Assembly: GCF_004791695.1 (NCBI RefSeq)
Contig: NZ_SRSO01000002.1
Coordinates: 171,355-235,354 of the forward strand
Length of the DNA: 64,000 nt
Direction: 5' to 3'
Source: Flavivirga rizhaonensis
GTDB lineage: Bacteria; Bacteroidota; Bacteroidia; Flavobacteriales; Flavobacteriaceae
Under the pieces are notes generated by a model, which was not told the DNA's origin, ran no database searches, and was given only the letters and a program-made list of their open reading frames with translations. Made by a program: the position numbers and the translations under genes. This document shows positions 34,589 to 45,700 of the stretch, in pieces (positions within the stretch are counted from its first letter, which is position 1; the number at the start of each line of letters is the position of its first letter).

Positions 34589-35350
34589 TTAATCTAATTT
34601 AACGTAAGGGTTTTGACTTTGCTTATCAAAAATTTCCAATAAAAGTTTTCTCCTTCTCCTTGCTACAGGAATATGTTCGTCGTTATCTAGTACTAATGTG
34701 CCATCGGGAAAGAACTTTTTAATTTTTTTAAGATTCACCAAGTGAGATTTATGCGTTCTAAAAAATAAAGGCATCGTTAAAAAGTTTTCAAAATACTTAA
34801 TACCATAAGAACTTAAATAAATAGTTCCATCTACTAAATATATTTTTGCATAGCCATCCAGGCTTTCTAGCCGAACAATATCTATTGTTTTTGAAAAATA
34901 GATACATCCCAACGTAGGAATGGCAATTTTTTTATTCTCTAAAGCAAGGCTATCAATAAGTAGCTTATTATTTATACTATCTATTTTATTGTTGGGCAAT
35001 CGTTGTAAAGCTTTAGTAATTGTGCTAATAAACTTAGCTTCATTAAAAGGTTTTAATAAAAATCCGATGGCAAAATGACGATAAGCTTCAATAGCAAACT
35101 TATCATGTGCTGTACAAAAGACAACCTCAGTATTTGGAGACTTCAAGTGCGTAAGTAAATCTAGACCATTTAAATCGGGCATTTCAACATCTACAATTAA
35201 CAAATCTGGTTTATGCTTGTTGAGATATTGTAACCCCTCAATAGGCTTTGTGAAACATATAACGGTCTCAAAACAGGTAAAGTTTTTCGCTAATAATTCC
35301 TTACAATATTCTATGTCGTGTATGTCGTCGTCTATTATTACAATAGTCAT
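34589..35350 (-). CDS. LytTR-type response regulator
   Basis: 253 residues. Receiver domain with D7-D9 acidic pocket, phosphoacceptor D54 (LIVDVEMPDLNGLDLL), T80 and K100 (FLLKPF). The C-terminal LytTR DNA-binding domain (about 155-245) has RLESLDGYAKIYLVDGTIYL and FRTHKSHLVNLKKI. It is the natural partner of LytS-like kinases. Its stop codon lies 7 nt from that of the large kinase, tail to tail, so the pair is convergent rather than an operon. Confidence 0.9.
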   Translation of the reverse strand: MTIVIIDDDIHDIEYCKELLAKNFTCFETVICFTKPIEGLQYLNKHKPDLLIVDVEMPDLNGLDLLTHLKSPNTEVVFCTAHDKFAIEAYRHFAIGFLLKPFNEAKFISTITKALQRLPNNKIDSINNKLLIDSLALENKKIAIPTLGCIYFSKTIDIVRLESLDGYAKIYLVDGTIYLSSYGIKYFENFLTMPLFFRTHKSHLVNLKKIKKFFPDGTLVLDNDEHIPVARRRRKLLLEIFDKQSQNPYVKLD

Positions 35351-36211
35351 TTTAAAGTGCCTGTAAAGTTGAATTAAGTAAAAGTAAACAAATTATAAAA
35401 CTTCTTTATATCTAAAAAAGAAATAGACTATTTATGTCGCTATAAGTAATATAGCAGTATTATCTAATGCATTTTGTTTATCATATATTATTACATTTTT
35501 TGGAATACTTCTTTCTAAAGCTTACAAATAACATGTTTTGCATTATGAAACTACCAGAAGTTTGCGTATAAGTACCCATTAGCAAATGAAACCTGCCGTT
35601 CCCTTAATCGCCAATATTTAAGTAAGCTTCCCTTACTAATTTTACATGAAATTATAATGCTTGAATAAGGCAACACTTATATAAAAAGTTGCTCTAAAAA
35701 GCTTACTCCCTCACATTTTTCAATTTTTAAAGTCTAGTTATAAAGTATATAATAAAACTTTAAGAAATGAGCCATAATAAATAAGGTGATACCAACCGAA
35801 ATGATTATTGGCGAATTACATCTGACTTATAAAAACAATAGAAATTTAAACAGATGAAAAGCTGTTAATACTGTTTTGATAGCTGTTCAAAAAATAAAAA
35901 AGCACCAATAAAACCTACAAAAAATGAATCAAATTACACTCCATTTCTTTTTAAATGCTACCATGAAGTATTCAATAACAAATCTTTATAGATCAATCCA
36001 AAAGAGAACAAAAAATCTAACGACGGATAATTCAGTTTTCGAGAGGCTTATTTGAACTTAGATAGTTCAAGCACAGATGTTAAATTCATTTTTAATGCAT
36101 ATAACACGGTACAATTCATAATAAGTACTCTAAAAAGCAATTAGATATTCATGTTAACTTTTCTAACATGGGTTGAATATTATTAAACAAAACAAACAAA
36201 CCCGATTCAGC
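35351..36211. other. Long gene-poor interval
   Basis: 861 bases, strongly AT-rich. The only notable frame is a 44-codon ORF at about 35924-36058 that begins MNQITLHFFLNATMK, with no good ribosome site or recognisable family; I treat it as doubtful. No repeats or RNA structures stand out. The stretch should contain the promoters of the LytTR gene (minus) and of the short kinase (plus). Confidence 0.5.
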
Positions 36212-37093
36212 ATGACTCAATTATTATCAACACACCAGTATACAGTTTTAATTTTTTTGACTTTAACAGTTATTATATTAGCAATAGTATTTTTACTATG
36301 TGTTAATGAATTCAGAAAAAACAAGACGACACTTAGCAAGCAGCTAAGACAGCAAAGCCTACAGATAAGTTCTCAGGAAAAAGCACTAAACTTTGTTAAG
36401 GAAATTTTCATTCCAATAATATCTCATGACTATAGATTGCCCTTGGTAAGTATTAAAAATACTTTATCGCGGGTTCAGTTGGATGAAAACTACAAGGAAC
36501 AAGATTTTAAAAAAGCTTTAAAAGAGTTAGATCTGCAAATAACCAATACTCTCAGTTTTATAGACAATATTTTGCTTTGTGCAAAAAACAAGCTAATTCA
36601 TGGGGATGATGATTTGCATCTAATATCAATAGAATGTTTGATTAATAGAAATATAGATTTAATGAAACAACCTATTTCTGAAAAGCATTTAAAATTTTTT
36701 GTCAGTTTATCCGATGCATTGTGCGAAAAACAAGTTTTACCAGTTTCTATTGTAGATACAGCAATTCGTAACTTATTATCTAATGCTATAAAAGCAGCTC
36801 CCAAATTTAGTGTTATAGATATAAACGGTTCTAAGCAAGCTAATAATTTAATAATATCTGTAACAGATAAAGGCAAGGGGCTAACCAAATATGAAATAGA
36901 AAACCTGTTTGAAATTTCATTGAGAACAAAAGCGCCATTAAATAATAAACTTCAATTAATATCCAGTTGGGGTATTGGTTTACAGTTGGTTAAAAATCTT
37001 TTGGAAAGCTGTCAAGGCAAGATATGGGTAGAACCTCATAGAGGGATGTCCCAAGGGACTACATTTGGATTTACGGTTCCAATACATGAATGA
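36212..37093 (+). CDS. Short orphan sensor histidine kinase
   Basis: 293 residues from the ATG at 36212; extension upstream would need a TTG at 36173. One membrane helix (about 11-31) is followed by a coiled linker, an H-box IISHDYRLPLVSIKNTLS with H72, an N-box NLLSNAIKAAP, and ATP-lid motifs DKGKGLT and WGIGLQLVKNLLESCQGKIW. There is no periplasmic sensor of useful size, so input must come through the membrane, the linker or a partner. No response regulator is adjacent; the LytTR gene at 51971 or a regulator elsewhere may be its target. Confidence 0.85.
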   Translation: MTQLLSTHQYTVLIFLTLTVIILAIVFLLCVNEFRKNKTTLSKQLRQQSLQISSQEKALNFVKEIFIPIISHDYRLPLVSIKNTLSRVQLDENYKEQDFKKALKELDLQITNTLSFIDNILLCAKNKLIHGDDDLHLISIECLINRNIDLMKQPISEKHLKFFVSLSDALCEKQVLPVSIVDTAIRNLLSNAIKAAPKFSVIDINGSKQANNLIISVTDKGKGLTKYEIENLFEISLRTKAPLNNKLQLISSWGIGLQLVKNLLESCQGKIWVEPHRGMSQGTTFGFTVPIHE

Positions 37094-37474
37094 TAAACCT
37101 TATAGGCGAATGTGTATCACCTCATTGTACTTATGGCATTTTATTACTTACTGATAATTGTGTAAAAACATGTAAATCAATTGATTAATTTTTTTTGAGT
37201 GCTGTGCAAAAAAGGCATCTTTTTGACTTTTGAAGCCTTTAAACGCGTAGTAAGTAATTTTTGTTTTCCGTTTGTTTCTTATTTCGGTCACTCGTTGCGT
37301 GAAAACACCTACTGGTGGGTTTATTCTTTGCATAGAATGTTATTAGGATAACCTTTGACAAATGTATTAAGGGGTGTGAGCACATCTAAATATAAATTAA
37401 GGACTAGGTAAAATAATACTTGGTTCAATATAAAAATAAATAACCATAAAATATTAAAGTAAATTTTTCTGCTT
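37094..37474. other. Interval upstream of the giant repeat gene
   Basis: 381 bases. Minus-strand frames of 60-70 codons exist but look fortuitous. A loose dyad AAAGGC/GCCTTT (37211-37240) and a cacctactggtggg dyad near 37306-37319 may end the kinase transcript. The promoter of the repeat gene should lie in the AT-rich 37380-37470. Confidence 0.45.
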
Positions 37475-40400
37475 ATGAAAACAATTAAACTTTTAGGATT
37501 ATTAGTATGCCTATCTTTTTCTGCATTAACCAATGCTCAGGTTGGTATTGGGAACACGCTTCCAGATAACTCTGCCCAATTAGATATTACGGCATCAGAT
37601 AAGGGGTTGCTTATCCCAAGAGTTGCATTACAAAGTACAACAGACACTACAACAATTACTAACGGTAATGTTAATAGTCTTATTGTATACGCAACAAATA
37701 CTATGGGAGATATCATTCCAGGATATTATTACTGGCAGGATTCTGATGCTGCTTGGAAAAGAATTGTTAATGGTGATGATGTCGCAACATTTGAGACACT
37801 TACAACATTTACACTTAATGCAGATGGTTTTACACTAGAGTATATGGATGAAGACAATGTACTTAGTACTGTAAACCTTTCTACAGTGGTTGATAATACA
37901 GAAACATTAACCGCATTAGTAGATAATGGAGATGGTACTGTAACCTATACAGATGAAGATAATGTCGCTAATATCGTTGTTATATCTGTTAATTCAGAGA
38001 ATGTAAACATTATAGATAATAGTATCGATATAGATAACGATGGCAATACCGATGTTGATGTCACCTTGCAGGATGTTATAGATAATATGACCAATATTAT
38101 AGATGCTAATGAGACCTTAACAACCATCGGATTAAATGCAGACGGCATCAATTTAGATTACATGGATGAAGATGGTAACGTTACTCAGATAGATTTATCG
38201 GCAATTATTGATAATCTGGAAACGCTAACGTCTTTAACGAGTGATCCGGTAGCAGGAACATTAATCTATACAGACGAAGCTGGTGTTGCAAACACCATTA
38301 CAGTTTACGCAAATTCAGATAACATCAATATTACCGATAATACGATCGATATAGATAACGATGGTAATACCGATGTTAATGTGACCCTTCAAGATGTTAT
38401 AAATAATATCACCAATATAATAAATGCCAATGAAACACTAACTACGATAGGCTTAAATGCAGACGGTATTAATTTAGATTATATGGATGAGGATGGTGTG
38501 GTTACTCAGATAGATTTATCGGCAATTATTGCCAATCTGGAAACGCTAACCACCTTAACGAGCGATCAGGCAACAGGAACATTAACCTATACAGACGAAA
38601 ATGGTGTTGCAAATACGATTACAATTTATGCAAATTCAGATAACATCAATATTACCGATAATACGATCGATATAGATAACGATGGTAATACAGATGTTAA
38701 TGTGACCCTTCAAGATGTAATAAACAACATTACCAATATTGTCAATGCCAACGAAACCTTGACTACTATAGGTTTAAATGCAGATGGAAGAAATTTGGAT
38801 TATATGGATGAGGATGGTGTGGTTATGCAAATAGATTTAGCTCCAATTATTGATAATTTAGAAACTGTAACATCAATCAGTATAAATCAAGTACTGGGAA
38901 CTATAACTTATAATGATGAGGATGGAGGGGCTACAGTACTAAATGTAGGTGCATTAGTTACAGCTAATGAAACGGCTACTAATTTAGCACAGAATAATGT
39001 TAATGGTGTTATTACTTATATTAATGAGTTAGGGGTCAATCAAACTGCAGATGTTACAAGTATAGATGCAGGTAACCTTATTACTACGGGAACGGATGGC
39101 GGTTCATATATTGACAATGCTTTAATAACTGCGGGTGCAGCAGATGGAACATTAACATCTACAGGAAATACAGTAACTATTTCTGGAACACCAACCAATT
39201 CAATGTTCGAAGATGTTAACGTTGAGGTAAATGTGGCAGGCTTAACAGGAGATGGGAATATTACTTCACCTGGTAACTCAATTATAGTAGGTGGGGACGC
39301 TAATGCTTTATTAGGAGATGTTACTCTTGAAGCCCGAGATAATCAAAATATTATAGATTTCACTGTAGTTGGAAATAATTTAGAGCTTGAGTTAGAAAGA
39401 GGTAATAGAAGAATAGTTCCCTTGACAAATATAGATACGGACGACCAAACCGTTACTGACTTCAGTATAGTAGGCACCGATTTAAGTATCACCTTAGAAG
39501 ATGGCAATACCGCAACAGTAGCCTTAGCAGATATTGCAGCTGGTGTAGATACCAATACCACGAATACGGCTTTTGCTATAGTAGGCAGTGATTTGGTAAT
39601 TACAGATTCCGACGGCAATACGGTAAGTGCAGCTTTGGCGGACATAGCCGCAGGCGTAGATACCGATGATCAAACGGTTACAGATTTCAGTATAGTGGGG
39701 AATGATTTAAGCATTACGCTAGAAGATGGCAATACCGCAACAGTAGCCTTAGCAGATATTGCAGTGGGAGTAGATACCAACACAACAAATACAGCTTTTG
39801 CCATAGTAGGCAGTGATTTGGTCATTACAGATTCCGACGGCAATACGGTAAGTGCAGCTTTGGCGGACATAGCCGCAGGCGTAGATACGGATGATCAAAC
39901 GGTTACAGATTTCAGTATAGTGGGGAATGATTTAAGCATTACGCTAGAAGATGGCAATACCGCCACAGTAGCCTTAGCAGATATTGCAGCGGGAGTAGAT
40001 ACGAATACCACGAATACTGCTTTTGCCATAGTAGGCAACGATTTAGTGATAACCGATTCCGACGGCAATACGGTAAGTGCAGCTTTGGCGGACATAGCCG
40101 CAGGGGTAGATACCGATGATCAAACGGTTACAGATTTCAGTATAGTGGGGAATGATTTAAGCATTACGCTAGAAGATGGCAATACCGCAACAGTAGCCTT
40201 AGCAGATATCGCAGCAGGAGTAGATACCAATACCACGAATACGGCTTTTGCTATCGTAGGCAACGATTTAGTGATAACCGATTCCGACGGCAACACGGTA
40301 AGTGCAGCTTTGGCGGACATAGCCGCAGGGGTAGATACCGATGATCAAACGGTTACAGACTTCAGTATAGTAGGGAATGATTTAAGCATTACGCTAGAAG

Positions 40401-42682
40401 ATGGCAATACCGCCACAGTAGCCTTAGCAGATATTGCAGCTGGTGTAGATACTAATACCACGAATACAGCTTTTGCTATCGTAGGCAGTGATTTGGTCAT
40501 TACAGATTCAGATGGCAATACGGTAAGTGCAGCTTTGGCAGACATAGCCGCAGGGGTAGATACCGATGATCAAACGGTTACAGATTTCAGTATAGTGGGG
40601 AATGATTTAAGCATTACGCTAGAAGATGGCAATACCGCAACAGTAGCCTTGGCAGATATCGCAGCAGGAGTAGATACGAATACCACCAATACGGCTTTTG
40701 CCATAGTAGGCAGTGATTTGGTCATTACAGATTCCGACGGCAATACGGTAAGTGCAGCTTTGGCAGACATAGCCGCAGGCGTAGATACCGATGATCAAAC
40801 GGTTACAGATTTCAGTATAGTAGGGAATGATTTAAGCATCACCTTAGAAGATGGCAATACTGCCACAGTAGCTTTAGCAACTATAGCGGCAGGTGTAGAT
40901 ACCAACACAACCAATACGGCTTTTGCAATAGTAGGCAGTGATTTGGTAATTACAGATTCAGACGGCAATACGGTAAGTGCAGCTTTGGCAGACATAGCCG
41001 CAGGCGTAGATACCGATGATCAAACGGTTACAGATTTCAGTATAGTGGGGAATGATTTAAGTATCACTTTAGAAGATGGCAATACCGCAACAGTAGCCTT
41101 AGCAGATATTGCAGCGGGAGTAGATACGAATACCACGAATACTGCTTTTGCCATAGTAGGAACAGATTTAGTACTTACAGATTCAGATGGGAATAACGTA
41201 AGTGCCCCATTATCAAGTTTAGCAACAGGTATTGATACCAATACCACCAATACAGCTTTTGCCATAGTAGGCAGTGATTTGGTCATTACAGATTCAGACG
41301 GCAATACGGTAAGTGCAGCTTTGGCAGATATAGCCGCAGGCGTAGATACCGATGACCAGACCATTACAGATTTTAGCATTGTCGGTAACGATTTAAGCAT
41401 TACCCTGGAAGATGGTAATACCGCCACAGTGGCACTAGCAACCATAGCAGCAAGTATTGATACCAATACGACCAATACGGCTTTTGCTATCGTAGGAAGT
41501 GATTTGGTAATTATAGATTCCGACGGTAACACAGTAAGTACAACTTTAGCAAGTATTGCAGCAGGCGTAGATACCGATGACCAAACCATTACAGATTTTA
41601 GTATCGTCGGCAACGATTTAAGCATTACCCTGGAAGATGGTAATACCGCCACAGTGGCACTAGCAACCATAGCAGCAAGCATTGATACCAATACGACCAA
41701 TACGGCTTTTGCAATAGTAGGCAGTGATTTAGTAATTACAGATTCAGATGGCAATACGGTAAGTGCAGCTTTGGCAGACATAGCTGCAGGTGTAGATACC
41801 GATGACCAGACCATTACAGATTTTAGTATTGTCGGCAACGATTTAAGCATTACCCTGGAAGATGGTAATACCGCCACAGTGGCACTAGCAACCATAGCAG
41901 CAAGTATTGATACCAACACAACCAATACAGCTTTTGCCATAGTAGGAACAGATTTAGTACTTACAGATTCAGATGCTAACACAGTAAGTGTAGCCTTAGC
42001 AGATATAACTACAGCTGCTGAAACAGCATTAGCAGTAACTACAGATGGTAATGCTACTGGAGTAGCCTTGTCTGGAGTAAGCAATCATACAGCAGATATT
42101 ATCTTGTTAAGTACAGACGCTAATAATGTGTTATCTACAGGAACAGATGGTGGATTATATGTAAATGCCAATGAAATTGTAGCAAACAAAATGGTTTTAA
42201 GTGCAGAATATGCTGGTGGAGTACTTAGTGCAGACGGATCTAACAATAGTATTACCATAACCAGTGACAATTTTGGGGCACCAACATTTATGAATTACTA
42301 TGAGGCAAGCAATTTTGAAACAGATGGAGGTACTAATGATTATGATGTGGTATTACGTCTAACAGTCCCTAACGATTTTAATAGTTGGTCTAGCACAACA
42401 CCAGCAATGGTTATTGATTTTCAAGGGACAGCAAATGCCTCTTTTGAAGCAGATGTCTTTGAAGAAGGAAGTGGTGTCGCGTTACAAAATAATGGACCAG
42501 TAGCTGGCTCAGGAGCTTTTACAGAAAGTGCGATAGCGCTTAATGCAGCTTTAGCGTCAGCAGTAGCTGGAGATACACTTATTATAGTTGTTAAACTAAC
42601 AGTATCAGATGTTGCGATTCAAGGAGCAAGTTTTATACGTATAGGAGACATTACATTAAACTATAATAAAAGCAGGTATTAG
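37475..42682 (+). CDS. Giant secreted repeat protein (putative surface adhesin or fibre)
   Basis: 1735 residues. The signal peptide ends near ALTNAQ. A short N-terminal module VGIGNTLPDNSAQLDI with KGLLIPRVAL is typical of flavobacterial fibre-like proteins. Residues about 104-490 hold 107-residue repeats (units at 37784, 38105, 38426 and 38747), with DxDNDGNTDV calcium-type loops. Residues 655 to about 1511 hold a 75-residue repeat present about eleven times, each made of two homologous halves (TDDQTVTDFSIVG... and TNTTNTAFAIVG...). The C-terminal about 170 residues form a unique beta-rich domain. I see no recognised T9SS sorting domain; secretion to the surface is inferred from the signal peptide and neighbours. 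Confidence 0.8.
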   Translation: MKTIKLLGLLVCLSFSALTNAQVGIGNTLPDNSAQLDITASDKGLLIPRVALQSTTDTTTITNGNVNSLIVYATNTMGDIIPGYYYWQDSDAAWKRIVNGDDVATFETLTTFTLNADGFTLEYMDEDNVLSTVNLSTVVDNTETLTALVDNGDGTVTYTDEDNVANIVVISVNSENVNIIDNSIDIDNDGNTDVDVTLQDVIDNMTNIIDANETLTTIGLNADGINLDYMDEDGNVTQIDLSAIIDNLETLTSLTSDPVAGTLIYTDEAGVANTITVYANSDNINITDNTIDIDNDGNTDVNVTLQDVINNITNIINANETLTTIGLNADGINLDYMDEDGVVTQIDLSAIIANLETLTTLTSDQATGTLTYTDENGVANTITIYANSDNINITDNTIDIDNDGNTDVNVTLQDVINNITNIVNANETLTTIGLNADGRNLDYMDEDGVVMQIDLAPIIDNLETVTSISINQVLGTITYNDEDGGATVLNVGALVTANETATNLAQNNVNGVITYINELGVNQTADVTSIDAGNLITTGTDGGSYIDNALITAGAADGTLTSTGNTVTISGTPTNSMFEDVNVEVNVAGLTGDGNITSPGNSIIVGGDANALLGDVTLEARDNQNIIDFTVVGNNLELELERGNRRIVPLTNIDTDDQTVTDFSIVGTDLSITLEDGNTATVALADIAAGVDTNTTNTAFAIVGSDLVITDSDGNTVSAALADIAAGVDTDDQTVTDFSIVGNDLSITLEDGNTATVALADIAVGVDTNTTNTAFAIVGSDLVITDSDGNTVSAALADIAAGVDTDDQTVTDFSIVGNDLSITLEDGNTATVALADIAAGVDTNTTNTAFAIVGNDLVITDSDGNTVSAALADIAAGVDTDDQTVTDFSIVGNDLSITLEDGNTATVALADIAAGVDTNTTNTAFAIVGNDLVITDSDGNTVSAALADIAAGVDTDDQTVTDFSIVGNDLSITLEDGNTATVALADIAAGVDTNTTNTAFAIVGSDLVITDSDGNTVSAALADIAAGVDTDDQTVTDFSIVGNDLSITLEDGNTATVALADIAAGVDTNTTNTAFAIVGSDLVITDSDGNTVSAALADIAAGVDTDDQTVTDFSIVGNDLSITLEDGNTATVALATIAAGVDTNTTNTAFAIVGSDLVITDSDGNTVSAALADIAAGVDTDDQTVTDFSIVGNDLSITLEDGNTATVALADIAAGVDTNTTNTAFAIVGTDLVLTDSDGNNVSAPLSSLATGIDTNTTNTAFAIVGSDLVITDSDGNTVSAALADIAAGVDTDDQTITDFSIVGNDLSITLEDGNTATVALATIAASIDTNTTNTAFAIVGSDLVIIDSDGNTVSTTLASIAAGVDTDDQTITDFSIVGNDLSITLEDGNTATVALATIAASIDTNTTNTAFAIVGSDLVITDSDGNTVSAALADIAAGVDTDDQTITDFSIVGNDLSITLEDGNTATVALATIAASIDTNTTNTAFAIVGTDLVLTDSDANTVSVALADITTAAETALAVTTDGNATGVALSGVSNHTADIILLSTDANNVLSTGTDGGLYVNANEIVANKMVLSAEYAGGVLSADGSNNSITITSDNFGAPTFMNYYEASNFETDGGTNDYDVVLRLTVPNDFNSWSSTTPAMVIDFQGTANASFEADVFEEGSGVALQNNGPVAGSGAFTESAIALNAALASAVAGDTLIIVVKLTVSDVAIQGASFIRIGDITLNYNKSRY
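37784..38950 (+). repeat. 321-bp coding repeats inside the giant gene
   Basis: Units begin at 37784, 38105, 38426 and 38747, an exact 321-bp (107-codon) period, the last incomplete. The later units are more alike than the first, suggesting stepwise duplication. Confidence 0.9.
39437..42010 (+). repeat. 225-bp coding repeats inside the giant gene
   Basis: About eleven units with a 225-bp (75-codon) period, near-identical from about 39660 to 41140. One extra half-unit interrupts the phase near 41224-41340. The final three units carry a shared variant (TDDQTITDF and ATIAASID), so the array has a variant subfamily at its 3' end. Confidence 0.95.
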
Positions 42683-42696
42683 GTTGGATTAATAGC

Positions 42697-42735
42697 AAGC
42701 CTTGTTAGCTCTATTTATTTAGAGTTACAAGGCTT
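42697..42735 (+). terminator. Hairpin after the giant gene
   Basis: AAGCCTTGT (42697-42705) pairs with ACAAGGCTT (42727-42735), with an inner CTCTA/TAGAG stem and a small bulge. It lies 15 nt past the stop. The following tract is mixed rather than pure T, so it may be a terminator or a processing or stability hairpin ahead of the next gene. Confidence 0.55.
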
Positions 42736-42793
42736 ATCCCTACTTATTTTAACAATAGTTATTATTATAAGTGTATAAATGTGTAAAAAATAA

Positions 42794-45700
42794 ATGAATA
42801 AAATTATGATGCACCTATTACAAAAAAAGTTACAGATGCTAACCATAGTGTTCTTGTCTTCTATGGGGGCTATGGCACAAGCGGAGTACATTACCACTTG
42901 GAATACAACCAATGCAGGAGTTTCTAATAGCAACTCCATAATTATACCTGCAATAGGGGGGCGCTATGATGTAGATATAGGTAACGATGGCAGTTATGAG
43001 CTTTTAAACCAAACAGGTAGAATTACTATAGATGTAACCGCTCATGGTTACGCTGCAGGTGTTATACAAATAGCTTTACGTAATGCCATTTCTGGAGCAG
43101 GAAATTTAGAACAAATTCAGTTTGAACCTAGTGGTACTAACACAGATAACGGTAAAATAGTGTCTATAGATCAATGGGGAAATAGCATTGTATGGCTGTC
43201 TATGCATAGTGCTTATCACAGTTGTATCAACCTAGACGTTGTAGCTTTTGATGCTCCAAATTTAAGTCAAGTATTCAATATGATACTCATGTTTGCGAAT
43301 TGTACTTCTATGGTAGGTACACCGGCATTTAATACTTGGGATGTCTCTAATGTTACTACTACGGGAGGAATGTTTGGAGATACACCTTTTAACCAGCCCC
43401 TAAATAATTGGGATGTCTCTAATGTAACTAACATGGGTTTTATGTTTAGTAATTGCCCGTTTAACCAGCCTATAGGCAATTGGGTAACGTCTTCTGTAAC
43501 CAATTTAACAGGCATGTTTTTCAATAATACAGTATTTAATCAACCCATAGGCAACTGGGATGTGTCTTTGGTTACCAATATGCAAGGAGTTTTTAATGGA
43601 GCTACAAGTTTTAACCAGCCTTTAAACAATTGGAATGTGTCTTCAGTTATTGTCATGGATGATATGTTTCGTAGAGCTACAAGTTTTAATCAGCCTTTAA
43701 ATAATTGGGATGTGTCTAATGTAGTAGATATGAATTTAATGTTTCTTTCTTCAGCATTTAATCAACCTATAGGTAATTGGGATGTGTCTAGTGTTACTAA
43801 TATGGGGGGGATGTTTTTCAATAATACAGTATTTAATCAGCCTATCGGTAGTTGGGATGTATCTAGTGTTATTGATATGAATTCTATGTTTAATAATGCA
43901 ACTACCTTTAATCAATCTTTAGGAGCGTGGAATATAGGTAATCTTACTAGTGGTGTTGGTTTTTTAGATAATAGTGGTCTTTCACTAGCTAATTGGGATG
44001 CCACATTAACAGGCTGGGATGCACAAGGGTTTGGTAATCCTAATGTTACCATAGGCGCTAATGGTTTGCAGTATTGTAGTGCGCAAACCCAGCGTGATGC
44101 TATGCAAACAGCAGGTATATTTACGTTTGTAGGAGACGTTTTAGGGTGTACACCAATTATAACGTGTGGAGATGCCTTTAATGCATCATCTATTTCTAAA
44201 TTCTCAAACAGATTTGAAGTAACGCTACATCTTGACGCTCCAACAGGTTTAGCATTTAACACAGATGGTACCAAAATGTTTGCTATAGCAGAAGGTCTTG
44301 GTGGTAATGATGATATTATAGCGGAATATAATTTAAGTATTGGTTTTGATACCACTACAGCAGTTTATGCAGGAGCGGCAGAACAATTCTTTGTAGGAGG
44401 TCAAGAAAGTGATCCTCATGGGTTAACTTTTAATGCAGAAGGTACTAAAATGTTTGTTATAGGACTAAACGGAGATGCTGTAGTAGAATATAATTTAGGC
44501 GTTGCTTTTGATGTCTCTACTGCCATTCACGCAGGGGCAGCGGAAGAATTTTTTGTGGGAGGTCAAGAGACATCACCTACAGGTTTAGCTTTTAATACAG
44601 ACGGTACTAAAATGTTTGCTGTAGGAGTTGATGATGGTGCCGTAGTAGAATATAATTTAAGTACAGGTTTCGATGTTTCTACAGCTGTTTATGCTGGAGC
44701 TTCAGAAGAATTCTTTGTAGGAGGACAAGAAAGTAGTCCAACAGGTTTAACATTTAATACAGATGGAACCAAAATGTTTGTTATAGGGCTAAATGGTGAT
44801 GCTGTAGTAGAATATAATTTAAGTGCAGGTTTTGATGTCTCTACAGCAGTTTACGCAGGAACTTCAGAAGAATTTTCTCTTTTAGGTTATTCAGCAAGTC
44901 CTGTTGATTTGGTTTTTAATACAAATGGAACAAAATTATATGTTTTGGATGGATTATTTGGAGGTAATTATGTATTAGAATTTGTACAAGATGTAGATAA
45001 TTATCATGAAGCTACAGCTACTAATGGAAATATAATGGCAAACACCAAGCCATTAGTATATACAATAATTAATGATACCTTTTCAGATACTAATAATGAT
45101 GATGTATTAGATGGCGGTTTTACCATAAGTAATTTACCATCAGGTCTTACAGCAGAATTTGTTTTAAGTCATGGAGATACTAGAGCGACCTTAGTATTAA
45201 GTGGTAATGCCGCTAATAATAATAGTAGCAATAGTATAGCCACTTTAAACATTGTATTTAATGCAACAGCTGTAACAAGTAATACAGCACCCACTCTAAA
45301 TTGTAGCAGTACAACGGGTATAGATTTTATAGATTCAGCTATCGTATGTGCCAACATTTTTGATGTGTCTACTTCTGAATTCTCAAACCAGTTTTCTGTA
45401 AATGCACAAGAAAATCAGCTAAGAGGCGTCGAATTTAATACAGATGGCACCAAAATGTTTGTTATAGGCGATAGCGATGATGCCATAGTAGAATATAATT
45501 TAAGTACAGGTTTTGATGTCTCAACAGCGGTTTACGCCGGTGCTTCACAGGAATTCTTTTTTGGAGGGCAGGTTCCAAATCCTCTCAATTTTGCTTTTAG
45601 TACAGACGGCACTAAACTATTTATTATTAATGGAATAGGTCCTGGCGGTTCTTCTGGATTATATCAATACAATCTAGGTACAGGTTTTGATGTCTCTACG

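Noticed and set aside
35924..36058. 44-codon ORF before the short histidine kinase
   Set aside because: No ribosome site, no hydrophobic or domain pattern, and composition equals the surrounding AT-rich DNA.
37148..37533. Two minus-strand frames of 61 and 70 codons upstream of the giant gene
   Set aside because: They overlap its promoter and signal peptide, have no recognisable domain and lack a ribosome site; the first looks like translated repeat DNA.
41020..42084. A 354-codon open frame on the minus strand opposite the giant repeat gene, with 66-codon frames at each 225-bp step
   Set aside because: They arise from the codon composition of the 225-bp repeat and recur exactly with its period; the plus strand has the signal peptide and clear protein repeats.
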